Assembly: GCA_015680685.1 (NCBI GenBank)
Contig: MNCI01004877.1
Coordinates: 1,661 to 37,347 of the forward strand
Direction: 5' to 3'
Source: Gnetum montanum
Lineage: Eukaryota > Streptophyta > Gnetopsida > Gnetales > Gnetaceae
DNA: 35,687 nt
Made by a program: the position numbers and the translations under genes. Positions within the stretch are counted from its first letter, which is position 1, and each line of letters begins with the position of its first letter. A model generated the notes under the pieces. It had not been told where the DNA came from and did not search any database. It worked only from the letters and a program-made list of their open reading frames with translations. Below are positions 21,954 through 32,989 of this stretch, piece after piece.

Positions 21954-21958
21954 GGGAT
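21954..21958. repeat. Right target-site duplication of the Tat element
   Basis: gggat directly follows the right LTR and pairs with gcgat at 2579-2583. Confidence 0.65.
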
Positions 21959-22957
21959 GCCTCTGCAACACAAGCGCAAACCCATGCGCATCTTAAGGCA
22001 CTCAAGGCCTTAGAAGCAGAGAATAAACAGTTGGTCGTAGATAACCTTTGGTTGACGTCTGTGGAGAAACAAAAGAATGTTCTCGATGAACACTTTCATC
22101 AGTTATGAAAATAGTTCATTCGGGTCAATCGAGATGTAAGCCGTTTAGCCAGAGAAAATCGAACCCTCTCAATGGAGGAGGTACGCGCTATTCGCCAAAA
22201 ATTAGGCATCGAGATAAGCGTGTGGCAGAATAAGGCTAAATGACACAAGAAGCTAAAGGAGCATTTTCGTGATTAGGTAGGGATGTACAAACAAATCCTG
22301 GAGAATGAGATCCATATGGCCAAGGCTCAAATCAACATCAGTGCTTAGCACACTGATTGGAGGGCCATATTGCACACTTACGCCTTCGCCCACCAAGCGG
22401 AAATTAAGAATCGAGACCTGTAGATCCAAGACTTGATCGAATACATGGAGTTGACAAACCTTAGATATGCCAACCTGGCCATGTTAATAGTAGGACGCCT
22501 GAGGTTAGAGCTCGAGCAACAAGTAGCTTCCACCCGCATCAAATATGAGGCAGAATTTGCAAAGCGCAAGAAGTTGGCTGAGAAACTAGATGTCGCATAT
22601 TCTGAACTTGTGGTGGTAAAAGAAAGCTACCAGGGATAGAAAGATGTTGCAACCGACTTGGCTCGATAGCTAACAGAGCTTCACGAATACAAAGACAAAG
22701 CTAGAGCCTATGAAGAGGAACGACGGGTGTTCGCGGCATGGTATGTCAAAGCTAATCAGATGTTCCCGCAACTACCCTATCCATGGGAGGTGCCGACTCC
22801 ATCAAACATCGGAACATTAGCATGGATGGCACAAGACCCTCAGACTGAAGAGGAGAAGCTCCAGACCATTCTTCAGCATCGTCAACCTTTCAAGCTTGGA
22901 GCACGTGACAAGGGGAAAGCACCCATGGAGGAGCCACCGCCACCAGGAACTACATGA
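21959..22957 (+). pseudogene. Gene A, C-terminal part: coiled-coil segment
   Basis: This continues gene A in frame once the Tat element and one TSD copy are left out: 333 codons to the TGA at 22955-22957. No frameshift is present, but eight premature stops occur (22106, 22112, 22241, 22274, 22346, 22421, 22637, 22667). The sequence is rich in Glu, Lys, Gln and Leu with heptad-like spacing (LEAENKQLV, LELEQQVASTRIKYEAEFAKRKKLAEKL), typical of a long coiled coil. It then has a Pro/Trp-containing segment (YPWEVPTPSN) and a Pro-rich end (EEPPPPGTT). No enzyme motif is visible. The function is unknown. Confidence 0.6.
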
Positions 22958-23083
22958 GTTTCATTTTTTGTAGTGTAGCATTTTTTCTGTGTTGTGTCTT
23001 CCCCCACTGCGGCATCATTTCCTTTTTTGTTTTTCCACTTAATAATCCCATACGTATCCACTGTGTAATCAATGAAGCTTATT
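22958..23083. other. 3' UTR of gene A
   Basis: Short T-rich stretch between the last codon of gene A and the polypurine tract. No other feature is seen. Confidence 0.5.
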
Positions 23084-23097
23084 CAGTCGTGGGGGTA
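23084..23097 (+). other. Polypurine-tract-like primer site of unit A
   Basis: CAGTCGTGGGGGTA directly abuts the LTR start TGATAAGATGC. Element D has the equivalent CAATTGTGGGGGTA before its LTR, which supports the boundary. Confidence 0.6.
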
Positions 23098-23124
23098 TGA
23101 TAAGATGCTATTTGCATAGGTTGC

Positions 23125-23204
23125 GATATCGCGTACATGATATCATGTCCACCGCAATATCGCATCCCCTGTGATATCGCAGTCCACCGCAATGTCTATA
23201 AATA
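23125..23204 (+). promoter_or_regulatory. U3 promoter of unit A: GATATCGC repeats and TATA box
   Basis: Four GATATC/ATATCGC words alternate with GTCCACCGCAAT (twice) upstream of TATAAATA. The first 26 bp recur at 288-313. Confidence 0.55.
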
Positions 23205-23538
23205 AGAGGTAGCATTCCCTTGTTTGGGGGATCCCAGTTAGAAGTAGCAAAGCTCTGGCAGTTTAATCCCTCCAGAGTTAGATTATTTTTTCCGTGTCTA
23301 CCCGCAGTGTGGTGAATGTAATTGTACGGTGTCTTTATTCGAGTGTGCCGTACTTGGACACACACATGACCAGCAATAAAGATCGAGATTACTTCATCAT
23401 TGCAGAATTCACTTTGTTATTTATTTGTTTGTTTATTTATTTAATGTTATTTATATTTTCTCTCTCTCACCCTTAAACTCCTAGAACGCGGAATGAGTAC
23501 GACTTGATTACGAGCATTTAAGTGAGACTACTTAGTAG

Positions 23539-23656
23539 CCCAGTGGTGTATCTAGGATCTACGCTTGGTAACCCAGTGGTGTATCTGGGATCTGCACTTG
23601 GTAATCCCAATGGCATACCTAGGATCTACGCTTGGTAATCCCAGTGGTAGTCGTGC
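23539..23656. repeat. 33-34-bp tandem repeat in U5
   Basis: Units at 23539-23571, 23572-23605 and 23606-23639, and a partial fourth, share CCCAGTGGTGTATCTAGGAT and end CTTGGTAA(T). One to two related units (TTGGTAA(T)CCCAG) occur in the C and D LTRs. Confidence 0.8.
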
Positions 23657-24481
23657 ACGAGGTCCAAGATGTGTACGGTTGATCAAGAAATCGGTTGCTC
23701 GTCGCACTTAGGCTAGATTAGATTCTCTTACCCTTTTCCTCCTAGCTTAGCTTAGTTAATATTCTTTTCCATTGCCTTCAGGAGTAGCATAGATTAGGAA
23801 CACATCATACACCTCATTTAGACTAAACCATACATGAAAAATGCAATACTAGGCTAGGTGGGAAGACAACGGACTGCGACCTAAGGATAACTGTCTAGGT
23901 GCCACAACTAGTCCGTTTGCGAAGTTCGACCGGATCGCGCCTGTGACGCTCGTTTCATATGGTTGAGTGTAGGGGTACCTCACCACTCATCACATGTGAT
24001 TATACAACACTCTATTCATGGAGCAATTAGGACTCTATCACTCTTTATCATCAAACTAGAAATCTAAGTTCATTTTTAAATCAGAATTATTTGTCACATA
24101 AATAGCTTTAAGAAAATGCCTTAGTATGATATTCCACCTAAAAACTAACTACATTTTATTTGAGGCATTAAAAATGTCATTTTAACCATTGGTTCACTAA
24201 AATTAAAGTTATGGTGATGTAGGAACACTGCTTCCGATCCCCTTGTTCTACCCTATGTGTTGTCTATCTTTTTTTGTTGATTTTTGTTCGATATGATTCT
24301 TGGATGTTTTATAATGTTTTGGGGAATTTTTGTCTTATTTTGATGAGTTTAGAAGGTTCCATGATCTGTGGGAACATTTTTGGAGGCATCCAAAGGCTCT
24401 TAGCATTAGAATAAGAAATTTTATTTTTGGTACCTACAAGATAGACGTCTCCCTAGAAAGATAGACACCACAAGTCCAAAG

Positions 24482-24511
24482 GAGATGTCTATCAAAAATA
24501 GTAGACATCTC
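24482..24511. repeat. 10-bp perfect inverted repeat
   Basis: GAGATGTCTA and TAGACATCTC flank a 10-nt loop. Nearby related words (GACGTCTCC) suggest a small degenerate cluster. Confidence 0.6.
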
Positions 24512-24831
24512 TTCCATGAGTAGGGCTTTCACAGAATACATCTATATGAAGCCAAAGATGACCCAGACACATGGGAAAACTTTCAAAAGCACTTGTTCCA
24601 ATTTGGGAAACAATCAAAGCAAGATGGAAACATCTGGGGAGAAGGTGAGAAGACTTGGAAAATAACTGAAGATTCTTAAGTTGAGTTGAGGAAAGGTTTC
24701 TAGGATTTTTACCTTTTGGTTGCTTATAAACATGGATGTAATTCATCATTATCAATGTTGAAGTGCCAAGTGCCGAAGTGCAAATGCTGAAGGCCAAACA
24801 TCCCAATAGAGGACAAGAGAGAGATCTTGAG

Positions 24832-24918
24832 AGAAGAGAGCTTGTGTAAGAAGAAAGCTTGTGTAAGAAGAAAGCTTGTGTAAGGGAGGAGAGCTTCTAC
24901 AAGAAGAGAGCTTGTGCA
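24832..24918. repeat. 17-bp minisatellite, five units
   Basis: Unit AGAAGAAAGCTTGTGTA (17 bp). The copies at 24849 and 24866 are identical; a 19-bp variant lies at 24883. Confidence 0.85.
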
Positions 24919-27593
24919 AGGAAGTTGAGTGAGAAGCAAGGGAGAGCACTTGAGAGAGATTAGGAGAATCTCTTATAAGTGTCTTGTCTTGAGCTTGCAC
25001 TCCATTGTGAATAATTAAGGATTAAGAGAGGACAAGTGTGGCGTCTACGATCCTTGGGAGAGCTGTGAGTTGAGCTTGGCCACTCATCTTTGATGTATTT
25101 TCTATGTATTATCTTAATAGAAGGAAGATTTTCTCTATTTTATTATATTGTTCTTATTTTCTAAGCTAGATCAGCTTGGAAGTTGTGGATTGGGTCCTAT
25201 TAGATATATCAAGATGCAACACACCTTGCACCATATGGTGCTTAAGATATCAAAGTTTTAGTTTATCCATGAGTGTGACATTTAAACTATAGGATTATGT
25301 TGAGTGATGATTAAATAAGATTTTTGAAATGTGGATGCATAATGTGCTTAATATGGATTTTATAGGTTTAAGCAAATTTTAATTTGAAATTTGTGTGTAT
25401 TTGTAATAAATCTTTAAACCTTAAGGGGAGAAAATAGGGGATAAACTTATGAAATTATTTAAGAAAGATAATATTAAAAAAAGGTTAAGTTAGTTTCATT
25501 TCACATGAAAAAGTAAGGTGGTAATAAAAATTAAAAGCGTATGAAATGTATAACAGTATACATACTTTATATATAATGCATATTATATCTTACTTCACCA
25601 CCATCATTGTACTTTTTTTTATTGAACTAGAAACCATTTCTAAACCTGCTTCTTCAATTAGAAACCATTTCGAGCCTTATTTTTTTGTTCCAATGATTTT
25701 CTAGAGATTTTTGTCTTAGGTATACACATGTCTAAACCACCTATTTTACTACATGTGATCCTTCTGCTTATAAATAAACCCATGTCCTTTTGGGGTGTCT
25801 TACTTTAGCTTGTCGAAGGCTTTCAATATGTTGACTTAAGACAAAGTATAAGTATATTGCAGGCTTTTTGAGTAGGAAAGGAACCTAATTAGAAGATTTT
25901 GAAAGGCCCTAGCAACTTAGTAAGGACGTGTATTTTATTTTTCTTTTTATGTGGATGTTCTACATTATTATGGATTTTATACTCTCTTTTTGATAATTGA
26001 TTATTCACTATTCTAATATTGTTTTAATTATTTATCTAGGTTGTTTTACATGGGAGTTTGTATAATAATTTTGTTGAAATTCTTCTTTATCTTTTGGGTG
26101 AATTTTTGAGAAATGTGGAAACCTTACCCAACTTGTTTTTTTTTTTGAATATTTTATGATTAATTTGGATTAATCCTTAATATAGAAATAATTTTGTGGG
26201 AATTTTGGCTATTATGGAGGATATTTTGGTTATTTTGGAAATCATTAGAAAAGTTGAAATATGATAAAATAATATATATTGTGATTGATTTTGCTTATAT
26301 TTGTAAGTTTATGTGTAGCTAGGAAATTAGCCAAGATTGAGTAGCTTAGTTTAATTGTGTGCACTAAGGTATAATCAAGACTTATCTTTCTGAGGTATGT
26401 GTCATGGTTGCTAAGGATGTTTGTAGTGAGGTTTTTCCAAGACTTATTGGGATATTTTTGGTAGTGAGGATAATCAAGACCTATCCTTTAGAGATTCTTA
26501 AATAAAATATAAAATATTTAGAGTTTTGAAAAATTTGTGGCATTTATGGACTTTGAGATATTTTTGAATAATTAATTAGAGACCTTTGTTCAACCTATAT
26601 CCTTCGACTTCTAGCCTAAACATTGTATACTACCTATGTAATACCCCTATTAATTATCTATAAAATTTTGCAAATAACTAATATAAATGTTAGGAAACCC
26701 CAAGGATCGAAATAGAATTAAAATAAAAATTTATATATAAACAAGCTCAAAATGATAAAAATTTAGTAAACTCATAATATAATAATTAAAATAATAAAAG
26801 AATAGTGAAGAATCAAGCACTATAGAGAAAGAGTAAAAAATCTACAACAAAGTAAAGTAGCTACATAAAAGAATGTTGGGAAATTTTCCATGCCAACATG
26901 ATACACACATGTGATACCCATGTGATGCCAACTACTTACATCCTTACCAACTAGCATAGCCAACCACCATGATGTAGGAAAGACTAGCAAATAGTAACTA
27001 CTAACTTGTAACAAGAGGAAACCATATGCATACATCTAGATGAAGGAAATGAAATTGACTACTTGGGCATAGGGGCTTGGGACTTCCTTTAATTTTCTTT
27101 CTTTCATCATAGCTTTTGATGTGTGGTTATCTTCCTTACCTTAATCTAAACTCTATGCTCATACGATTTGTGGGCCTTTTTACACATCAACAAAGAAAAA
27201 AAAATAAACTTCCTTGCTATGTTGCTAAGGCTAAAATTTGCTTATTAGCTTTCTTTCTTGTCCTAATCATTCACAATAAACTTTTACTTCACTCCAAACC
27301 TTTGCACTAAAGGCTTTCTACTAGCCAAAATAAAATATAATTGAATGATAAAAGTTTATTTATAGGTTGAGAAATCACATGTAGTATGACATATGATCTA
27401 GTACATTTTTATACAAGCTAAAAATTCATAGGAAAACTTTGAACAAGAAACATAGGCTTCAAGAAGCTTCTATTTTGTAAAGGAAAAAGAAAAACTCAAT
27501 GTAATTAATTGTGGTAAAGAAAAATGATCAAAGTAAATGCTTCACATATTGCTTTTATATGATTTATACATTTCATATTTTACATATTTAACA

Positions 27594-27700
27594 ATGAGGT
27601 ATTAGACTAGTGGTAAGACTCTTGACTTAAAAGCTTTGAGTCATGGGCTTGATTCTGGTGAGTAATGTTTAGTCATTTTTGGTTGAGAGACTAGTTACGA
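27594..27700 (+). mobile_element. tRNA-derived SINE-like sequence
   Basis: TAGACTAGTGG (27603-27613) resembles an RNA polymerase III A box, and GGGCTTGATTC (27645-27655) a B box, about 31 nt apart. GACTC/GAGTC can pair between them like an anticodon arm. It reads as a decayed tRNA head (TGGTAAGACTCTTGACTTAA). The 3' end is not defined. Confidence 0.5.
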
Positions 27701-27710
27701 GTTATAAACT

Positions 27711-27896
27711 AGTAATGCTAAATAATAATCCATGATTCTTGAGGGATAGCTTATTAGTAACACTAAATAATATTTGATCCATAATGCTAGAAGGAGAGTT
27801 TATTGGTAACACTAAATAATATTTTATCCATAACATTCCAAGGAGATTCTATCTATAATGGTAAATAATATTTTATCTATAGCACCAACATATTTG
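27711..27896. repeat. 49-bp AT-rich tandem array, four units
   Basis: Units start at 27711, 27756, 27805 and 27854 and share (A/G)GTAACACTAAATAATATTT and a CATAATGCTAG-like middle. The array lies directly after the SINE-like head and may be its tail. Confidence 0.75.
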
Positions 27897-27997
27897 CTCC
27901 CAACAATCTATGGTATTTATGTTTATGTGTTCTTATTGCAATGCACAAGGAATAAAATTAGGAAGGACATGAAAGAATGAAACTTGAAATTAGTTAT

Positions 27998-28611
27998 TGA
28001 TGACGTGTATTTTGTATGGCTCTGATATCAAATATTTGATATCAGAGCCTTGATATCAGATACTTGATATTGAGGGCTCAAAGGCAATGTTGGATATCCA
28101 ATGTCGTAGGATGTGTGTTAGCGTATAAATATAGCGCTTGGATGCTTGGTTTGGGAGTGATCTTAGTCATAGCATAGTAGANGACTACTTCAAGCATGCA
28201 AATGATGCTAGGTAATCCCAGTAACACTTAACTCTTGGTAACTTAGCAAGATCATACGTGTTCAAGATGTGCACAGAAAGTGGGATTTGATACTTATGTT
28301 AGGAATAGTTAGATCTTGGTTGGTTAGTTAGATGAAATTAGCAATTAAATTACTTCATTCCCTTCATCCTTTATTGTATGCACTCAAAATATAAAACATA
28401 AAAATAATAAAAATCTTATGCCTCGATTACACTTAAGCATACCTTTGTATATCACAAGTGCAATTAGAAAGACAATGAATGACTATTAGGACAAGTTCAC
28501 TTCCTAGAGACTAGTGTACCAGAAGACATAGAATCCACAAAATTTGATTGGATCGCAAGTGAATGCTTAGTGATTCGTATGGTTGAGCAGAGGGATATCT
28601 AGTGCTCATCA
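27998..28611 (+). repeat. 5' LTR of element C (614 bp, internal gap at N)
   Basis: It starts TGATGACGTG and ends AGTGCTCATCA. TATAAATA is at 28124-28131. From 28184 it matches the U5 of D (ACTTC-AGCATGC words, GGTAATCCCAG). Compared with D, about 280-290 bp between TATA and this point, including the AATAAA region, are absent exactly at the N at 28182. Confidence 0.75.
28018..28049. repeat. 32-bp perfect palindrome in the C U3
   Basis: GGCTCTGATATCAAAT is followed by its exact reverse complement with no spacer. Further TTGATATCAGA-type words continue to about 28075. Confidence 0.9.
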
Positions 28612-28612
28612 T

Positions 28613-28633
28613 TGGTGCCATTGCTGGGGACTC
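28613..28633 (+). other. Primer binding site of element C
   Basis: TGGTGCCATTGCTGGGGA and the next three bases (CTC) start 1 nt after the LTR. It is close to the Asp-tRNA-complementary site (TGGCGCC...) usual in Athila elements. Confidence 0.75.
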
Positions 28634-28766
28634 CTTTTTGTTTGAAACATGCTCTATCTAGGCATAGTAAAAATCATTAACATCATTGGATGAACCCTAA
28701 GGTCAAAATCATCCTAAAAATAAATATAATAATTTGCGCACACTAATATGTTATTCTAATTGCAAA

Positions 28767-30600
28767 ATGTCTTCTTCTCACAAGTGTGATGATATTAAAT
28801 CACTAGTGCCTCAAGAATGTAGGGTGGCATATACTCATCTAGATGAGTATGTGCCTAACTTCACCTTCATCTTGCATTAGGATGAATAACCACGATGGCG
28901 AGATATGAAAGGTAACATTGTAATGCCTCCTGATCGATTTGTGCTTGGGATGCTACTCTAATCTCTTAGGAGGTTGGGCATCTAGGATCTTAAAGAAGAG
29001 TGTGTTGTGCATAACCATGACTACCAGGACTATTGTCCTACTAAAACACTATGTAGGAGAGATCAACACCAAGAGAAACACCATGAGGCTATGAAGGGAA
29101 AATGGTTCACCAACCCCTTGTTCCTACTAAACCAAAATGACAATGAGGATAGTACCTCTAGGGGTTCTTAACATGAAGATTCTCCACCCCTTGATATTTG
29201 TGATGGGGGCTTGAACTTGAATATGTAGTTCATTATCAACAATTTGGGTTCAGGAAAAAGTGGAAGTCAAAGTAGGGACTTGAGTAAGCATCAAGATGAT
29301 AAGAGAACTAACGAACATGGATGTGACAAGTGTAGTGGAGGTGGCAAACACCATGGTGGTGGTAGCCCTCCTTCCTCTTCACCTTCTTCATCTGCATCTT
29401 CTTCTTCCTCTTCTAGTTCTGACAAACACTATAGAAAGAACAAGCATGATGAAGGTGAATAGTAGGACACTGATAATCACAGAGACCTCTATGAAAAAAG
29501 GGGTAGTAGAGGACATCATAGGTGTCATCAAAATAATGATGATGATGAGCCTTTTCTTGCCACTCAAAACATGTTGGATATTGTAGAGGTAGTAAAACTT
29601 CCAACCAAGCATGTGAAAGATAGTTAGATCAAGCAACTTGACATGAACAATATCCCCAGAGTTGAGGGGGATATAACTTTGATCCCCAAATGTATCTTCA
29701 AGCTTTTCACGGTGTCCTATGCCTTACAAAATATTGAAAATGATTGACAAAATTAAAGCTATTTCTCAAGGGACTCATCAAGGAAGTAGAAAGCTGGTAT
29801 CGGTCCTTAGAACTTGAATCCATTTGTAGGTGGAGTACAATGCTAGAGTTGTTCAATGATAAATATCAAACATACTCCCAAGTGTCTAATCTGAGAAGGT
29901 AGATCCAAAGATAGAAGCAAGGAACACATGAATCTTTGGATGTTGCCATGGTTAGATACTATTCTCTAATACACAGATGTCTTGGCCATGGTTATTCTTA
30001 GCACAAACAACTATGTCAAATCATAGATGGACTCGTATCAAAAATGAGAAGAACTCTTGGTGTGTATGCCCAAGGGAGACTATCAAAATTAAGAGCCCAT
30101 AAGATCCAAAGGCTAATAGTGCAACTAGTAAAAGAATAAGGAGAGCTAAGAAAACAAGAAAGTGTAGAAGAATATAATAGGGATCCTTCCATCAGAAAGA
30201 TGGCAATTTTCTTTTGTAACAGTGAGGAAGAGTCACCACTTGATGAGGTGGTGAACACAAAGATCTTGTTGATCCAAAAATATATGTCAAAGATTTTAGC
30301 TAAGGTGGATAAAATGTGAGATTTTTTGGATGAAAAATTTCAAACTACTCTATAAATCATAGAAGAATCAAAAGAGTAGAGTAGTGATTGTGACTGTAAG
30401 AGGCAGAAAGAAGTTGAATGTGCCTACCAAAGGGGCAAGGGAAAATTTGCTATAGTAGAAGAAGTTGTAAAGACTAAATTAAATGATGATGATGGATGTG
30501 ACATCTGCCATTATGAACATCCCAAGGGATGTTGCCCCATTGTGTCACACTTGCAAGAATTTGGATGTATGCTCTAAATCTTAGATTGGTAACTAGAAGA
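28767..30600 (+). pseudogene. Element C gag (decayed)
   Basis: ATG at 28767 opens MSSSHKCDDIKSLVPQE, soon closed by stops. A Ser-rich low-complexity part lies at 29340-29440. The gag core is recognisable at about 29750-30080 (FLKGLIKEVESWYRS, MLELFNDKYQTYSQ, later IDGLVSKMRRTLG). A degenerate zinc knuckle CDICHYEHPKGCCP lies at about 30493-30540. Frames change repeatedly, so no product is expected. Confidence 0.65.
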
Positions 30601-31279
30601 TTGCATTATCCTCAAGGCAATCCTAAGTAGTTCCACCAACAACAAACCTACTATCCAAGTGTAGCTACACCACAATTGTATGAGCAGCAGTAGTAGTAGT
30701 AGTACCCATAGTCATGGGGGATGCCACCACCAAGGTAGCAGTACCCTTACCAGTAACCAAATCCATATGGATGTTATGTTAACAACCCATTTCTTTGCAT
30801 GACCCTTCCAGTCATACCACCTTCCAACATCACTACTACCCTTCAGAGTATTATAGAACTTATTCTCCATCTACTAGAGGGGAAATCCCATATCCCTATC
30901 TCCCTTCTCACCCTTTTGCATATGTTCCTCCACCCTCAACCTAGTTACCACTTGCTTCATTAATGTAGAAAAAAATTCCACCCCAACCACAACAATAAAA
31001 TGCAATGAGGGCTATTAACTTACAGTCAGCTCCTCAGTTGAGTGATTTAAAAACTAGATTATGAAAAAGACCTTTCTTTCGAACCAATAGCCTAACTAAA
31101 CCCTCACATACACCTGTAGTTGGCAACCTTGGTTCTTCACCTCCCTTTACATTTAATCCATTTGATTCCCCTTTAAACTAGACACCTCCAAAAGTGCATG
31201 ACATCATGTTAACTCATGTGGTAACTAATTGGATAAAAGCTAGTCATCTTCCTAAGAAACTATCTGATCCTGGAAGTCC
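30601..31279. other. Element C gag-protease linker, no intact gene
   Basis: Gln/Pro-rich low-complexity translation (CAG/TAG runs at 30685-30705) with frequent stops. It is the normal position for the linker between zinc knuckle and protease. Confidence 0.5.
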
Positions 31280-31720
31280 CCTTATGTACCTGTAAATCAC
31301 TGGGATTGAACTTGCAAGGATTTTTTGGATTTAGATTCTAGTGTTAATTTGATTTTCCATGAGATGTATAAAGCTTGGAACCTACCTCTACTCAAGAAGA
31401 GTAACATCCATCTCAAGTTGGCTAATTAGTCCATCACTATTCCCTTGGGACTAGTGGAGGACATTGTGACCACCATTTGTGGGTGGTCCTACCCTACTGG
31501 ATTTCCTGATGATCCAAGTGGACAATTGTAAGGGGGACTTCCTAATCATCATGGGAAGGGCTTGGCAGAGCACTATTGATGCATGATTGGGGATTCGAAA
31601 TCTTTCCCTCAAAATCTCTAAAGAAAATGCATTTGGAAAGATCGAGAGAAAGAAAGTTCCATGCATCACATATAGTGATAAAAGGTGCAACTATGTGCAA
31701 AAACTATGGGTCGTTAATAG
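31280..31720 (+). pseudogene. Element C aspartic protease (decayed)
   Basis: The sequence reads FLDLDSSVNLIF in place of the usual LxDLGAS(I/V)N active-site strand, then IPLGLVEDIV and finally IIMGRAWQSTIDA, equivalent to ILGRPFLxTxxA. Stops and frame changes interrupt it. Homology is by order and spacing of these blocks. Confidence 0.6.
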
Positions 31721-31989
31721 TGTATCTATCAAAGCATGCAATTAGTATTCTGATATATCTAAAATTCAAAGGTTCATATACGTAGTAGCCAAAAAGTAGG
31801 AGGACACCCAGTGGCTAACAACTAACCCTGAGAGTAGCTCAACACTTTGCATGAAACCTATGGAGAGTCGAACATGTGCCTATGTTGAAGGCATGGATGA
31901 ACTGGAGTAAGTTCATCACTAACTCTCTATTGACAAAATTTATGATACTAATTGGGGAGATCTAGAAATTCCTAAAAATTTTAATTAAG

Positions 31990-32724
31990 ATCCCCTTAAG
32001 TTAAAAACTCTACTTGTTGACATGGAATATGCATTCTTGAAAAATGAAAAGCAAGTAATAATTAATGCAAATATTGCACTTGAATAGAAACAAATTTTGT
32101 TGAATGTGGTTCCTACGATAATAGCCCATCTTGAGCCAGCATTGTAAAAGATGTTTAGTCATTTCTTGGACACATTGGTTACTACTAAAGATTCATAGAG
32201 AATTTCTCTAAGATCACATAATCGTTGGTTGAGCTAACAAAGAATGATGCTTTATTTTTTTGGACCAAAGAATGTGAAAATGCATTCCAATAACTGAAGG
32301 AGAAACTCATAGAAACTCCAATTCTACAAGCACCAAACTGGTCTAGACCATTTCAAGTGATGATGGATACATCAAATTATGCATTGGGGGTGGGGGTGCT
32401 ATTTTTATGTAATTGGATGACAAGAAACATCCTTATTATATCCATTAAGCAAGTCGACGCATTGTGGGCACATAGCTAAATTACACCACAATGGAAAAAA
32501 AGCTAATTGTAGTGGTGTATTCTCTCGAGAAGTTTAGTTACTATGTGCTTGGATACAAGGTGTTCATGCATATGGACCATAGTGTAATTCACTTCCTGAT
32601 GAATAAGCCAACAATGAGCCCCTATGTCATACAATGGCTGGTGATCTTGCAAGAATTCAATCTTACGATGGTAGATCGAAAGGGAATTGAGAATGTGGTC
32701 GTTGACCACTTGTCTCATTTATGA
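31990..32724 (+). pseudogene. Element C RNase H, with the RT core deleted
   Basis: At 31990-32190 the pre-RT segment is recognisable (LKTLLVDMEYAFLKNEKQV). It is followed almost at once by the post-RT connector (FFWTKECENAF, LIETPILQAPNWS) and RNase H (MMDTSNYALGVGV, TMEKKLIVVVYSLEKF, MHMDHSVIHFLMNK, ending IENVVVDHLSHL at 32722). The LCIDFRDLN and YVDD blocks, normally some 300 residues, are not present. RNase H keeps its acidic positions but is frameshifted. Confidence 0.7.
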
Positions 32725-32989
32725 TTGGACAACAAATAGGAGGAAAGCCTATGTCTAATCAATTTCCTAATGAACTCCTCTTTACCGGGGCTATAACCAA
32801 ATAATATCCTACTAAGCCTAAATGGTACGATAGCATTCTCACTTATCTTCTCACTTAAGAGATTCCACAAGAGCTGGATCACTGGAAGAAACAACAATTT
32901 CTTCACTAGGTGAAATTCTTCATAGAGATCAATGGGCACCTCTACAAGGTGTGTGTTGATGGCTTGGTTCAATGGTGTGTCCCTGATGC

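Larger units (their letters stand above)
23098..23992 (+). repeat. 3' LTR of unit A (895 bp), Athila-like family
   Basis: It starts TGATAAGATGC and ends CCACTCATCA. Its last ~35 bp (GGTTGAGTGTAGGGGTACC and on) match the ends of the C LTR (28611) and D LTR (34019). It contains the GATATCGCG module (23125-23185), TATAAATA (23197-23204) and AATAAA (23375-23380). Element D has its TATA and AATAAA at nearly the same spacing and the same total length (894 bp). The following bases catgt may be one TSD copy; the other lies outside the window. Confidence 0.75.
24218..25211 (+). repeat. Possible old solo LTR
   Basis: The block could run from TGTAGGAACAC to ATATATCA. It has a TATA-like CTTATAAAC at about 24723, a purine-rich transcribed part and T-rich polyadenylation-like sequence before GGATTGGGTCC. 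There is no second copy in the window, no PBS and no convincing TSD, so this is a weak call. Confidence 0.2.
23993..27593. other. AT-rich spacer between elements A and C, no gene seen
   Basis: No recognisable domain in any frame. Short open frames are chance. Local structures inside it are listed separately (hairpin, 17-bp minisatellite, LTR-like block). A short phrase ATAATCAAGAC(T/C)TATC occurs twice (about 26371 and 26469). Confidence 0.5.

Noticed and set aside
796-22957. Alternative genetic code (TAG/TAA read as Gln) for gene A
   Set aside because: TGA stops occur as well, the neighbouring elements decay in the same way, and the TATA boxes, introns and element types are plant nuclear. 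C-to-T decay explains it without a new code.
25212-27590. Host gene in the AT-rich spacer
   Set aside because: Only short frames with no domain or consistent codon pattern, and no promoter-intron-exon arrangement, were seen.
28035-28049. Ty1/copia primer site (TATCAGAGCC)
   Set aside because: It sits inside the U3 of element C, is part of a palindrome, differs at the TGG start and has no LTR end before it. C has a proper PBS at 28613.
29244-29462. Serine-rich small protein
   Set aside because: It is low-complexity TCT/TCA sequence within the decayed Athila gag region and reads similarly in other frames.
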